Below are positions 16,745 to 25,900 of a stretch of DNA of 64,000 bases, piece after piece (the first letter of the stretch is position 1; every line of letters begins with the position of its first letter). Position numbers and translations under genes: made by a program. Under the pieces are notes generated by a model, which saw only the letters and a program-made list of their open reading frames with translations, had not been told where the DNA came from and made no database searches. The DNA is from Bradyrhizobium sp. CIAT3101. GTDB taxonomy: Bacteria; Pseudomonadota; Alphaproteobacteria; Rhizobiales; Xanthobacteraceae. The stretch is from positions 2,997,001 through 3,061,000 of the forward strand of contig NZ_CP121634.1 of NCBI RefSeq assembly GCF_029714945.1, written 5' to 3'.

Positions 16745-18028
16745 ATGGGAATTCGGTTCAAGGCCACGCATGTCGTGCTGGCGATGCTCTGCGCGATGTA
16801 TTTCATCACCTATGTCGACCGGGTGAACATCGGCACTGCGGCGAGCGAGATCCAGAAGGAGCTCGCGCTCTCGAACACCCAGCTCGGCCTCGTCTTCTCG
16901 GCCTTCGCCTATCCCTATCTGCTGTTCCAGGTGATCGGCGGCTGGGTCGGGGATCGGTTCGGGCCGCGCCAGACGCTGTTCTGGTGCGGCATGATCTGGG
17001 CGGTCGCGACCATCTCGACCGGCTTCGTCAACGGGCTGACGGCGCTGTTCGTCGCCCGCTTCGCGCTCGGCTTCGGCGAGGGCGCGACGTTCCCGACCGC
17101 GACGCGCGCGATGCAATACTGGACGCCGGCCAATCGCCGCGGCTTTGCGCAAGGCCTGACCCATTCCTTTGCCCGGCTCGGCAATGCCGTGACGCCGCCG
17201 GTGGTGGCGCTCCTGATCCTCTGGCTGACCTGGCGCGGCGCCTTCGTCGTGCTCGGCCTCGTCAGCCTGGTCTGGGGCGTGATCTGGGTCTGGTACTTCC
17301 GCAACGAGCCGAAAGAACACGCTTCCATCACGGAAGCCGAGCTTGCCGCGCTGCCGCCGCGCCCGACCGGCGAGCGGCCGCGCGTCCCGTGGGGCCCGCT
17401 GCTGGGGCGGATGTGGCCGGTGACGCTGACCTATTTCTGCTACGGCTGGTGCCTGTGGCTCTATCTCAACTGGCTGCCGCTGTTCTTCAAGAACAACTAC
17501 AATCTCGACATCAAGAACTCGGCGCTGTTCGCCTCCGGGGTCTTCTTCGCCGGCGTGATCGGCGACAGCGTCGGCGGCGTGATCTCGGACAAGATCCTCG
17601 ATCGCACCGGCAATGTCCGCCTGGCGCGGCTCAGCGTCACCGTTGCGGGATTTGCGGGAGCGCTGCTCTCGCTGTTCCCGATCCTGTTTGTCCACGACAT
17701 CACGATCGTGGCGCTGTGCCTGTCGGCCGGGTTTTTCTGTGCCGAACTGGTGATCGGCCCGATGTGGTCGATCCCGATGGACATCGCCCCGAAATATTCG
17801 GGGACCGCGTCGGGGTTGATGAACACCGGCTCTGCCTTTGCCGCCATCGTCTCGCCGCTGGTCGCGGGCTTCGTGATCGACGCGACCGGAAACTGGTACC
17901 TGCCGTTCCTGATGTCGATGGGGCTGCTGCTGCTCGGCGGTGTCTCGGCCTTCCTGATGCACCCGGAACGGCCGTTTACCGAGGCCGAAGGGCGCCTGCC
18001 GTCCGGCAACGTGGTGGCCGCGGAGTAG
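16745..18028 (+). CDS. MFS transporter, anion:cation symporter-like
   Basis: A 427-residue twelve-span carrier. The opening YVDRVNIGTAASEIQKEL and the loop 2-3 signature GWVGDRFGPRQT are typical of the ACS family, which moves sugar acids, phthalate and other organic anions. AGGAGG at 16732-16737 favours ATG 16745 over GTG 16739. It lies between two paralogous aminotransferase genes in one transcriptional direction, so it probably imports their amino-donor or a precursor. The substrate is not readable. Confidence 0.88.
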   Translation: MGIRFKATHVVLAMLCAMYFITYVDRVNIGTAASEIQKELALSNTQLGLVFSAFAYPYLLFQVIGGWVGDRFGPRQTLFWCGMIWAVATISTGFVNGLTALFVARFALGFGEGATFPTATRAMQYWTPANRRGFAQGLTHSFARLGNAVTPPVVALLILWLTWRGAFVVLGLVSLVWGVIWVWYFRNEPKEHASITEAELAALPPRPTGERPRVPWGPLLGRMWPVTLTYFCYGWCLWLYLNWLPLFFKNNYNLDIKNSALFASGVFFAGVIGDSVGGVISDKILDRTGNVRLARLSVTVAGFAGALLSLFPILFVHDITIVALCLSAGFFCAELVIGPMWSIPMDIAPKYSGTASGLMNTGSAFAAIVSPLVAGFVIDATGNWYLPFLMSMGLLLLGGVSAFLMHPERPFTEAEGRLPSGNVVAAE

Positions 18029-18143
18029 GGGCGGCGGAGGGGCCCCGCTTATGCATGGGAGCAGCCCTTTGGAGAGGGGACAAGCCGGTCAAATGGTGCT
18101 ATTCGGCGGCCATCAAAACAAGGCTAGACCGGGAAGGACGCCT

Positions 18144-19343
18144 ATGACCGTGCATACTGGAAGGCATTTTCTCCAGATTCCAGGACCGACCAACGTGCCC
18201 GACCGCGTGCTGCGGGCAATGGACATGCCGACGCTGGACCATCGCGGTCCGGAGTTCGCCGAGCTCGGTTTCGCGGTCCTGGCCTCGATGCAGCGGGTAT
18301 TCCGCACCAAGCAGCCCGTGATCATCTTCCCCTCGTCCGGCACCGGCGCCTGGGAAGCGGCCATGGTCAACGTGTTCGCCCCCGGCGACAAGGTGCTGAT
18401 GTGCGAGACCGGCCAGTTCGCCGTGCTGTGGCGCGGCATTGCCGAAAAATTCAAGATCGACGTCGACTTCATTCCGAGCGACTGGCGCCATGGCGCCGAC
18501 CTCGCCGAGATCGAGAAGCGCCTCGTCGCCGACAAGCAGCACGCGATCAAGGCGGTCTGCGTCGTTCACAACGAGACCTCGACCGGCTGCGTGACGCCGC
18601 CGCTCGATGTGCGCAAGCTGCTCGACCGCGTCAAGCATCCGGCGCTCTTGATGGTCGACACCATCTCCGGCCTCGGCTCGATGGAATACGAGCACGACGC
18701 CTGGGGCATCGACGTGTCGGTCGCCGGCTCGCAGAAGGGCCTGATGCTGCCGCCGGGCCTCAGCTTCAATGCCGTCTCGGAGAAGGCGCTCGCGGTGGCG
18801 AAGGCCAACCCCGGCATGCGCTCCTATTGGGACTGGCAGGAAGTGATCGGCTTCAACAAGCTCGGCACCTTCCCCTACACGCCCGCGACCAATCTGCTCT
18901 ACGGCCTGCGTGAAGCGGTGAAGATGCTGGAAGAGGAAGGGCTGGAGAACGTCTGGTCCCGCCACAAGCGCCACAGCGCCGCGACCCGCGCCGCGGCCAA
19001 GGTCTGGGGCCTGGAGACGCAATGCGTCGATCCGGCCGCGCATTCGCCGGCGCTGACCGGCGTGCGCGTGCCCGACGGGCACGACGCCGATGCCTTCCGC
19101 AAGGTGGTGCTGGAGAACTTCGACATGTCGCTCGGCACCGGCCTGAACAAGGTCAAGGGCAAGGTGTTCCGCATCGGCCATATCGGTCATTTCAACGATC
19201 TGATGCTGATGGGCACGCTCGCCGGCGTCGAGATGGGCCTGGATCTTGCAAAGATTCCGCACCGGAGCGGCGGCGTATTGGCGGCCATGGACGTCCTGAA
19301 GGGACGCGACGCGGTGCCGATGACCAAGGCTCAGGTGGCCTGA
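18144..19343 (+). CDS. Class V aminotransferase, serine/alanine-glyoxylate type (copy 2)
   Basis: A 399-residue paralogue of the enzyme at 15489-16691, with the same opening (GRHFLQIPGPTNVPDRVL), the PLP Asp in LLMVDTISGLGS and the Schiff-base Lys in AGSQKGLMLPPG. The two align along their full length with many identical blocks. Differences cluster at active-site-adjacent spots, for example SCS versus AGS before the lysine motif and FDWEEM versus WDWQEV. A GGGAAGGA site precedes ATG 18144. Retention of both copies around one transporter suggests divided substrate preference rather than a recent duplication. Confidence 0.85.
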   Translation: MTVHTGRHFLQIPGPTNVPDRVLRAMDMPTLDHRGPEFAELGFAVLASMQRVFRTKQPVIIFPSSGTGAWEAAMVNVFAPGDKVLMCETGQFAVLWRGIAEKFKIDVDFIPSDWRHGADLAEIEKRLVADKQHAIKAVCVVHNETSTGCVTPPLDVRKLLDRVKHPALLMVDTISGLGSMEYEHDAWGIDVSVAGSQKGLMLPPGLSFNAVSEKALAVAKANPGMRSYWDWQEVIGFNKLGTFPYTPATNLLYGLREAVKMLEEEGLENVWSRHKRHSAATRAAAKVWGLETQCVDPAAHSPALTGVRVPDGHDADAFRKVVLENFDMSLGTGLNKVKGKVFRIGHIGHFNDLMLMGTLAGVEMGLDLAKIPHRSGGVLAAMDVLKGRDAVPMTKAQVA

Positions 19344-19367
19344 ACTAACTTGGAAGGTGATAGCGCG

Positions 19368-20165
19368 ATGAACGCACCGACGACGACCAACGAAGACCTG
19401 CTCTACTCCGTCACGGACGGCATCGCGCGGATCACCTTCAACCGCCCGCAGGCGCGCAACGCCATGACCTTCGCCATGTATGACCGCATGGCGGAGATCT
19501 GCCTGGAGATCAACGCCGACCGTTCGATCAAGGCGCTGATCCTCACCGGCGCCGGCGACAAGGCGTTTGCCTCCGGCACCGACATCTCGCAATTCCGCGC
19601 GTTCAAGACGGCGCAGGATGCGCTCGACTACGAGGCACGGATCGATCGCGTGCTCGGCACGCTCGAGCAGTGCCGCGTCCCCGTGATCGCGGCCATCGCC
19701 GGCGCCTGCACCGGCGGCGGCGCCGGCATCGCCGCCTGCTGCGATCTGCGCATCGGCACCGAGACGACGCGCATGGGATTCCCGATCGCGCGCACGCTCG
19801 GCAATTGCCTGTCGATGTCCAACATCAGCCGCGTCGTTTCGCTGGTGGGTCCCGCCCGCACCAAGGATTTGATCTTCAGGGCGCGGCTGGTCGAGGCGCA
19901 GGAAGCGCTGTCGCTCGGCCTGCTCACCGAAATCGTGCCTGATGTCGAGACCCTGCAGCGCCGCGCTGACGAGACGGCAAAGCTCGTCGCGAGCCACGCG
20001 CCGCTGACGCTCGAAACGACGAAGGAAGCGGTCCGCCGCATTCGCCCCACGCTGTCGCGCGAGCAGGGCGAGGACCTGATCCTCAAGGCCTATATGAGCG
20101 AGGATTTCCGTGAGGGCATGGACGCTTTCCTCAACAAGCGCACGCCCAACTGGAAGGGCAAGTAG
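19368..20165 (+). CDS. Enoyl-CoA hydratase/isomerase family protein, atypical active site
   Basis: A 265-residue crotonase-fold protein beginning 24 bases after the second aminotransferase. Oxyanion-hole segments are present (GAGDKAFASGTDISQF; IAGACTGGGAGIAACCDL). The usual glycine-proline-glutamate acid of hydratases is replaced by GFPIARTLG, so one catalytic glutamate appears to be missing. Such proteins can be isomerases, hydrolases or decarboxylases. GGAAGGTGA precedes ATG 19368. Its place at the end of the aminotransferase operon suggests that the transaminated product passes through a CoA thioester. Confidence 0.87.
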   Translation: MNAPTTTNEDLLYSVTDGIARITFNRPQARNAMTFAMYDRMAEICLEINADRSIKALILTGAGDKAFASGTDISQFRAFKTAQDALDYEARIDRVLGTLEQCRVPVIAAIAGACTGGGAGIAACCDLRIGTETTRMGFPIARTLGNCLSMSNISRVVSLVGPARTKDLIFRARLVEAQEALSLGLLTEIVPDVETLQRRADETAKLVASHAPLTLETTKEAVRRIRPTLSREQGEDLILKAYMSEDFREGMDAFLNKRTPNWKGK

Positions 20166-20177
20166 CGCCGGCACTTT

Positions 20178-20209
20178 GCTTTTCGCGCCATTGCACTGGC
20201 ACGAAAAGC
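20178..20209 (+). terminator. Hairpin after the enoyl-CoA hydratase-like gene
   Basis: Twelve-base arms, GCTTTTCGCGCC and GGCACGAAAAGC, with one mismatch and an 8-base loop begin 13 bases after the stop codon. No U-tract follows. It probably marks the end of the aminotransferase operon. Confidence 0.5.
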
Positions 20210-20328
20210 CAAGGCGATCTCTGGCGTCAATCGTCAGTCGTTCAGCACAACTCCCGATGTCACAAATGAGTCAAGCGGTTCCGTTGCCCGGAACCGCAAT
20301 TGCAAGCGTGCGCTCTTGCGCGTTCACG

Positions 20329-20356
20329 TTGACGCCGCGATGCGGCCGGGCATAAT
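20329..20356 (+). promoter_or_regulatory. Sigma-70-like promoter for the RTX adhesin gene
   Basis: TTGACG, a 16-base spacer and CATAAT. The same spacing and -10 hexamer occur in the promoter upstream of gspD. Transcription would begin near 20363, leaving a leader of about 390 nt before the ATG at 20753. Confidence 0.5.
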
Positions 20357-20600
20357 ATCGCAGAGGTTGCATGGGGCCGTCTCGCATTTTTGACGGGCCG
20401 GCCGGCAAGTGATTTCAAGTCCAGTCAAATTGAGTGACGTGAATTGCGTGAAGCGTTCCGGCCGACCTTGCTGCAACCCGACGTCATTGAACTGAAATTG
20501 AACTGTAGACGTAATGAACTAGCTTTCGACGACGCGAGCCGCGCCAAAATTCATTGCTGCTGACCTCCCGAAGCCAGGCACGGCATCGCGAACACGCCAA

Positions 20601-20646
20601 GCTCCTAAGCCAAGCCCCTAAGCCAAGACCCTTAAGCCAAGGCCTT
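20601..20646 (+). repeat. Three tandem 13-14-bp repeats in the adhesin leader
   Basis: Units GCTCCTAAGCCAA, GCCCCTAAGCCAA and GACCCTTAAGCCAA follow each other directly, and the tract ends in GGCCTTTTTT. The units share CTAAGCCAA. It lies about 105 bases before the start codon, inside the predicted transcript. Copy-number change by slippage is possible, but no function is known. Confidence 0.7.
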
Positions 20647-20752
20647 TTTTCCCGAACGTTGAGTCACGTCCGATCTCCCGGACGCGATTAGTTGCGTCGC
20701 CGTGCCCTCGTGCGGCGGCGCCTTGATGACAAACGCAGGCAGGGATTTTTCC

Positions 20753-23700
20753 ATGACCAATCATACGCCGGTTTTCACGTCCTCATCCGCAACGGGCAGC
20801 TTCACCGAATTCGCCGACACCACCGATTCCACGACGTTGCACACGTTGTCAGGCACGATGAGTTTCAAGGACAGCGACAAGACCGACATCCACACCACGT
20901 CGGCGACGCTGCAGTCGGCGGTGCTGTCCAGCGGAACGATCATTCCGGCGGCCTCCCTGGCGCATTTCCAGACTGCGATGCATTCGCAGATTCTCAGCGA
21001 TTCCAACGGCTCGGGCCAACTCAAATGGAATTTCAGCGACGCGGATGAGGATTTCGATTTCCTTGCGAAGAACCAGACGCTGGTTCTGACCTACGACATC
21101 ACGGTGTCCGACAATCACGGCGGCACCGCGATCCAGACCGTCAAGGTCACCGTCACCGGCACCGACGACAAGCCCGTCATCAACATGACGACGACGGCGA
21201 CGGTCAGCGAGCAGGCCAACCAGACGCTGTCGTTGTCGCCCGACACGGTCCACGTCGCGCTCAACTTCACCGACGACGATCTCACCAACACCGGCCACAC
21301 CGCGACCGTGATCGGCGTATCCGCATCCGGCGCCACCGCGGGCCTGTTGCCGGGCGCGCTCGGCGACGCCGAATTGATGGCGTTCTATCATGTCGACAAT
21401 GTCATCAAGAATTCCGGCTCGAGCGCCGGCACCATCAACACCACCTTTTCGGCGCCCGACCTCGCCTTCGACTATCTTGCGGCCGGCCAGCATCTCGACA
21501 TCACCTACACCGTGCAGCTCGACGATCACGCCGGTGGACTCTCGACGCAGACGGTCACGGTCACCGTGATCGGCACCAACGACAAGCCGGCGTTCCTGTC
21601 GTGTCCGGAATCGGCCGCCCTCGTCGAGGATCATCATGTCGATCCGACCGGCAATCTGACCGCGCATGACAGCCTGCTCTTTACCGACATCGATCTCGCC
21701 GACGCGCATACTGTCTCGACGACGGTGACGGCGACCCGCTCGGGCGGCGGCGCGATCCCGCTGACCAATGCGCAATTGCTGGCCGCATTCGGCACCTCGC
21801 TCCACGATTCGACCGGGCATGTGATCGGCGATATCGACTGGAATTTCGCGTTTCCCAATTCCGAGGCCAACTTCCTTGGCAATGGCGAGACGCTCAAGCT
21901 CGTCTATCACGTCACGGTCGACGACGGTCACGGCGGCACCGCCACGCAGGATGTCGCCATCACCATCCTCGGCGTCAATCATCCCGTCGTCATCACCAGC
22001 GCTCCAGAATCCTCCACCGTGGCCGAGCAGGACGCCACCACGGGTTCGTCCGCGCCCGACACGACGCCGACCACGCCGGCCGGCACGCTCGCCTTCACCG
22101 ACCAGGACACCAGCGACACGCACACGGTGGCCGTGACGCTGGATTCGACCTCCGGCGCGACGCCGCCGGCCGCGACGCAGGCCGATCTTGCGGCGGCGCT
22201 GACGACGGTGCTGCACGATTCCACAGGCACGGGCACGGGCAGCATCGACTGGAATTTTGCGATTCCCGACAAGGATCTCGATTATCTCGCGGCCAACGAG
22301 ACGCTGACGGTGAACTACGACATCAAGGTCGCGGACGGCTCGACCAGCTCGACCCAGACCGTCTCCGTCGTCATCACCGGCGCCAACGATGCGCCCGTCA
22401 TCACCAGCGCGCCGCAATCGGCGTCGCTGTCCGAGCAGCCCGGCGTGACCGGATCGAGTGCCATCGACACCACGAGCCCAGTGCCGACGGGAACGCTGAG
22501 CTTCAATGATGTCGATCTGTCGGACGCCCATTCCGTCAGCGTCGCGCTGGATTCGGCGGTGTGGTCGGCCAACCCCGGCTCGATGCCGGCAGACACCCTC
22601 GCCGACCTCCAGACAGCACTCGCGACTGCGCTGCACGATTCCACCGGCACGGGCATCGGCAGCATCGATTGGACTTTCGCCATTCCCGATGCCGACCTCG
22701 ACTTCCTCAGTGTCGGGGAGACCCTTACGGTCCAGTACGACGTGACGGTCGCGGATGCGACCACCAGTTCAACCCAGACTGTGACCGTGACGATCGACGG
22801 CGCGTCCGATCCGCTGGTCCTGACGCCGGTCACGGTCGCGGCGACCGACACGGCCGCCACCGATGCCGGCAGTCCGATTTTGAGCGGCTCCGTCTCGGAC
22901 GCCGGTCATCCCGTCGATCTCTCGACGCCGAGGACGATCACGGCAGTGAACGGAAGCACAGGAGACGTCGGCGTGCCTGTCGCAGGCATCTATGGCTTCC
23001 TGGTCCTCAACGCTGACGGCTCCTTCAGCTACATCGCCAATGCAGCCGTCGATGCGCTCCATTCCGGCGACCATATCAGCGATCAGTTCAGCTACACCGT
23101 CGATGACGGACAGGGCCATCAGGCCACGACGACGCTGACGATCAACATCACAGGCGCCGATGACAATCCCCTCATCACCGCGGCCAGTGCCAGCGGATCG
23201 GTGACCGAGGACGCCGGTCCTGCTTCCATCATCAACGGTGATTTCGAGACCGGCGATCTCACCGGATGGACCGCCAGCGGCTCGCACATCCATGTCTTGA
23301 ACTACGAGTTAGGCGGCAGCTTCGGACACTTCTCGGCACAGCTTGCCCCGACCAGCAGCGCGGAGACACTCTCTCAGGCGATCGCGACGACGCCCGGGCA
23401 GCATTACTTCGTCAGCTTCGACATCATCGGCGATCCCGAAGGGTTCGGCACGCCGCTCACGGTGACGTGGGACGATGCCGTCGTGCCGCTGCTTTCGGTC
23501 AGCAATATCGAGCCGGGCGTCCATCATTATGCATTCGAGGTCGCCGGTGACCCCACGCTGTCGACTTCGACGCTGCAATTCACCTATGCCGACGATGGCG
23601 ACGGAATGATCCTGGATTCCGTCAATGTCAGCCCTGCGACGGGTCCGGCAACCGAGGCCACCGCAGGCTCGATCTCGTTCTCCGATGCCGAGATCGGCGA

Positions 23701-24676
23701 CACCCACACCGCGAGTTTTGCGCCCGCGGGCGGTGGTTATCTCGGCACGTTCTCGCTCGATCCGCTCAGCGAGTCCGGAGGAACGGGATCGGTCGGCTGG
23801 CACTTCACGGTGAACAACGCCGACATCCAGTTCCTGGCACAGGGCCAGACGCTGACCCAGGACTATTTCGTCACGATCGACGATGGTCATGGCGGTACGG
23901 CCACGCAGGATGTCACGGTGACCCTCGACGGCACCAATGACGCGCCGACCGCGGTCGGCGAAACCGTGGTCACGGATGTCGGTGCCGGAGGCTCCGTCGC
24001 GATACCCGGTTGGGCGCTGGCCCTGAACGACACCGACCCCGATACGACGGACCACCTCGCGCTCGGCGCGATCACGGCGAGCTCGGGCGGCAGCGCAAGC
24101 GCAACCTTGGGTCAGGCGTCTTTCACCGACGATGCTACGCCCGGCGGTTCGTTCGACTACACGGCTTCGGACGGGATGACGACATCGGCCAACACTGCAA
24201 CCGCGACCATCATCAACAACGCTGCCGGCGCCTCAGTGCTGAACGGGACCGGCGGCGATGACATCCTCATCGCCACCAACGGGACCGAGGCTCTGAATGG
24301 CGGCGCAGGCAACGACGTCCTGATCGGAACGCCGGCCGGTCATGTCATGACCGGCGGCAGCGGCAACGATACTTTCGCCTTCCTCCAGCCGCCGACCGCG
24401 CCCGGCCAGATCACCGACTTCAACACCACCACCGAGCACGATCGCATCGCGATCTCGGCGAGCGGCTTCGGCGGCGGCCTGACGGCTGGCATGGACGTGA
24501 CGTCGATATTCGAAAGCTCGGCCGACGACACGTTCACCGGCGCGGCCGAATTCCACTTCGATACGGCCAACCAGACGCTCTATTTCAGCGCGGACGGGAC
24601 GCAAGGCTCGGCGCATGCGATCGTCGCAGTCCAGGCCGCGGCGGTGATCAATCCGCATGACATCCTGATCGTGTAG
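20753..24676 (+). CDS. Large secreted VCBS/cadherin-like repeat protein with C-terminal RTX signal
   Basis: A 1307-residue protein with no N-terminal signal peptide. Most of it is a series of roughly 100-residue beta-sandwich repeats, each ending in strands like DDGHGGTATQDVTVT and ITGANDAPVITS, typical of VCBS/cadherin-like adhesin modules. Near residue 830 a different module opens with INGDFETGDLTGWT, resembling DUF642/carbohydrate-binding folds. The end carries a few RTX nonapeptides (GGAGNDVLIG, GGSGNDTFAF) and an acidic, hydrophobic tail, as in type I-secreted proteins. No ABC exporter genes adjoin it. ATG 20753 is favoured by AGGGA; ATG 20726 is possible. A role in adhesion or biofilm is inferred. 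Confidence 0.88.
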   Translation: MTNHTPVFTSSSATGSFTEFADTTDSTTLHTLSGTMSFKDSDKTDIHTTSATLQSAVLSSGTIIPAASLAHFQTAMHSQILSDSNGSGQLKWNFSDADEDFDFLAKNQTLVLTYDITVSDNHGGTAIQTVKVTVTGTDDKPVINMTTTATVSEQANQTLSLSPDTVHVALNFTDDDLTNTGHTATVIGVSASGATAGLLPGALGDAELMAFYHVDNVIKNSGSSAGTINTTFSAPDLAFDYLAAGQHLDITYTVQLDDHAGGLSTQTVTVTVIGTNDKPAFLSCPESAALVEDHHVDPTGNLTAHDSLLFTDIDLADAHTVSTTVTATRSGGGAIPLTNAQLLAAFGTSLHDSTGHVIGDIDWNFAFPNSEANFLGNGETLKLVYHVTVDDGHGGTATQDVAITILGVNHPVVITSAPESSTVAEQDATTGSSAPDTTPTTPAGTLAFTDQDTSDTHTVAVTLDSTSGATPPAATQADLAAALTTVLHDSTGTGTGSIDWNFAIPDKDLDYLAANETLTVNYDIKVADGSTSSTQTVSVVITGANDAPVITSAPQSASLSEQPGVTGSSAIDTTSPVPTGTLSFNDVDLSDAHSVSVALDSAVWSANPGSMPADTLADLQTALATALHDSTGTGIGSIDWTFAIPDADLDFLSVGETLTVQYDVTVADATTSSTQTVTVTIDGASDPLVLTPVTVAATDTAATDAGSPILSGSVSDAGHPVDLSTPRTITAVNGSTGDVGVPVAGIYGFLVLNADGSFSYIANAAVDALHSGDHISDQFSYTVDDGQGHQATTTLTINITGADDNPLITAASASGSVTEDAGPASIINGDFETGDLTGWTASGSHIHVLNYELGGSFGHFSAQLAPTSSAETLSQAIATTPGQHYFVSFDIIGDPEGFGTPLTVTWDDAVVPLLSVSNIEPGVHHYAFEVAGDPTLSTSTLQFTYADDGDGMILDSVNVSPATGPATEATAGSISFSDAEIGDTHTASFAPAGGGYLGTFSLDPLSESGGTGSVGWHFTVNNADIQFLAQGQTLTQDYFVTIDDGHGGTATQDVTVTLDGTNDAPTAVGETVVTDVGAGGSVAIPGWALALNDTDPDTTDHLALGAITASSGGSASATLGQASFTDDATPGGSFDYTASDGMTTSANTATATIINNAAGASVLNGTGGDDILIATNGTEALNGGAGNDVLIGTPAGHVMTGGSGNDTFAFLQPPTAPGQITDFNTTTEHDRIAISASGFGGGLTAGMDVTSIFESSADDTFTGAAEFHFDTANQTLYFSADGTQGSAHAIVAVQAAAVINPHDILIV

Positions 24677-24704
24677 CCGTCGCCGCACCGGCCTTGCGAA
24701 CCGG

Positions 24705-24736
24705 GCGCGGGCTCCGCAAGGGGTCCGCGCTTTTTT
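24705..24736 (+). terminator. Rho-independent terminator after the RTX adhesin gene
   Basis: GCGCGG pairs with CCGCGC across a 14-base loop and is followed at once by six T residues. It starts 28 bases past the stop codon. The first 19 bases, GCGCGGGCTCCGCAAGGGG, also occur in a hairpin at 39851-39869. Confidence 0.8.
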
Positions 24737-24900
24737 GCGGGCCGGCGGCGCTTGCAATCGGTCTCATTCCAAAGTCATAAGCGGTGCGACGCCGGGCGGC
24801 TTGAACTGGCCGGCGTTCGCCCGCACAATGCAGCTGGTCTTTGGCTTTCACGAATTGCCAATCCGAACAAGAACATAGACAAGAATTGAGGAAGACGCGC

Positions 24901-25887
24901 GTGGGACATGGACTGAAGGCCGCAATGACCCTGGCGGCTGCGCTTTGGGTCGCGCCGGCGACCGCCGGCTGGGAACCGACCAAACCCGTCGAGATCGTGG
25001 TGGCGGCGGGCGCAGGCGGCGCCTCCGATCAGATGGCGCGGATGATGCAGGCCGCGATCCAGAAGAACAATCTGATGAAGCAGCCCATTGTGGTCTCGCT
25101 CAAGGGCGGCGCGTCCGGCGCGGAAGCGCTGATGTACATGAAGTCCAGCGAGGGCGATCCGAACAAGGTGCTGATCGCCTATTCGCTGATCTACATGCTG
25201 CCGCTGTCGGCCAAGATCCCGTTCAACTGGCGTGAGCTGACCCCGGTCTCGGTGATCGCGCTCGACCAGTTCGTGCTGTGGGACAACAGCGCGGGACCGA
25301 AGACGGTGAAGGAGTTCGTCGACGCCGCGAAAGCGGCGAGCGCCCCGTTCAAGATGGGCGGCACCGGCTCCAAGCGTGAGGATCACGTGTTGACCGTGTT
25401 CCTGGAGCAGAAGACCGGCGCGAAATTCTCCTATCTGCCCTACAAGTCCGGCGGCGAGGCCGCGACCCAGCTGGTCGGCAACCACACCGAATCCAACGTC
25501 AACAACCCGAGCGAAAATCTCGAGGTCTGGCGTGCCGGCCAGGTGCGGCCGCTCTGCGTGTTCGACAAGGAGCGCATCTCCTACACCGGCAAGGTGACCG
25601 ACACGCAGTCCTGGGCCGACATCCCGACCTGCAAGGAGGAGGGCGTCGACGTCCAGTATCTGATGCTGCGCGCGATGTTCCTGCCCGGCAAGGTCACGCC
25701 GGAGCAGCAGGCGTTCTATGTCGAGCTGTTCCACAAGGTGACGCAGACCGCGGAGTACAAGGACTACATGGAAAAGCAGGCCTTGAAGCCGATCTTCCTC
25801 ACCGGCAAGGACATGGTGCAGTTCCTCGAGGAGGACGATGCGCAGAACAAGGCGCTGATGACGGAAGCAGGATTCGTCGCGAAGTGA
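24901..25887 (+). CDS. tctC: Tripartite tricarboxylate transporter receptor TctC-like
   Basis: A 328-residue periplasmic receptor. The signal peptide runs from GTG 24901 through LKAAMTLAAALWVAPATA, and the mature protein opens with WEPTKPVEIVVAAGAGGASDQMAR, the Bug-family signature. GAGGAAG eight bases upstream supports the GTG start over an earlier in-frame TTG. tctB and tctA follow on the same strand, giving a complete TTT system, unlike the orphan receptor at 6718-7692. It diverges clearly from that receptor (for example GGASGAEAL in place of GAGGVIGT). The ligand is probably a di- or tricarboxylate. Confidence 0.92.
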   Translation: MGHGLKAAMTLAAALWVAPATAGWEPTKPVEIVVAAGAGGASDQMARMMQAAIQKNNLMKQPIVVSLKGGASGAEALMYMKSSEGDPNKVLIAYSLIYMLPLSAKIPFNWRELTPVSVIALDQFVLWDNSAGPKTVKEFVDAAKAASAPFKMGGTGSKREDHVLTVFLEQKTGAKFSYLPYKSGGEAATQLVGNHTESNVNNPSENLEVWRAGQVRPLCVFDKERISYTGKVTDTQSWADIPTCKEEGVDVQYLMLRAMFLPGKVTPEQQAFYVELFHKVTQTAEYKDYMEKQALKPIFLTGKDMVQFLEEDDAQNKALMTEAGFVAK

Positions 25888-25900
25888 CCACATCCTCCAC

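Larger units (their letters stand above)
20166..20752. other. 587-bp noncoding leader region before the RTX adhesin gene
   Basis: No convincing gene is present. In order it holds a 12-bp imperfect hairpin, a good sigma-70-like promoter, about 250 bp with no clear structure, three tandem 13-14-bp repeats followed by a T6 run, and the ribosome-binding site of the large gene. The sub-elements are listed separately. The leader from the predicted start of transcription is almost 400 nt, long enough to carry regulation. Confidence 0.6.

Noticed and set aside
15489..19343. Beta-hydroxyaspartate cycle locus (bhcABCD)
   Set aside because: The aminotransferases resemble BhcA-type enzymes, but no dehydratase, aldolase or iminosuccinate reductase genes are present and the regulator is GntR-type, not IclR.
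18099..20174. A 691-residue minus-strand frame opposite aminotransferase 2 and the crotonase gene
   Set aside because: Same antisense composition; the plus-strand genes have motifs, ribosome-binding sites and tight spacing.
20849..22636. A 595-residue minus-strand frame within the RTX adhesin gene
   Set aside because: Its periodic sequence mirrors the VCBS repeats on the other strand and has no start signal.
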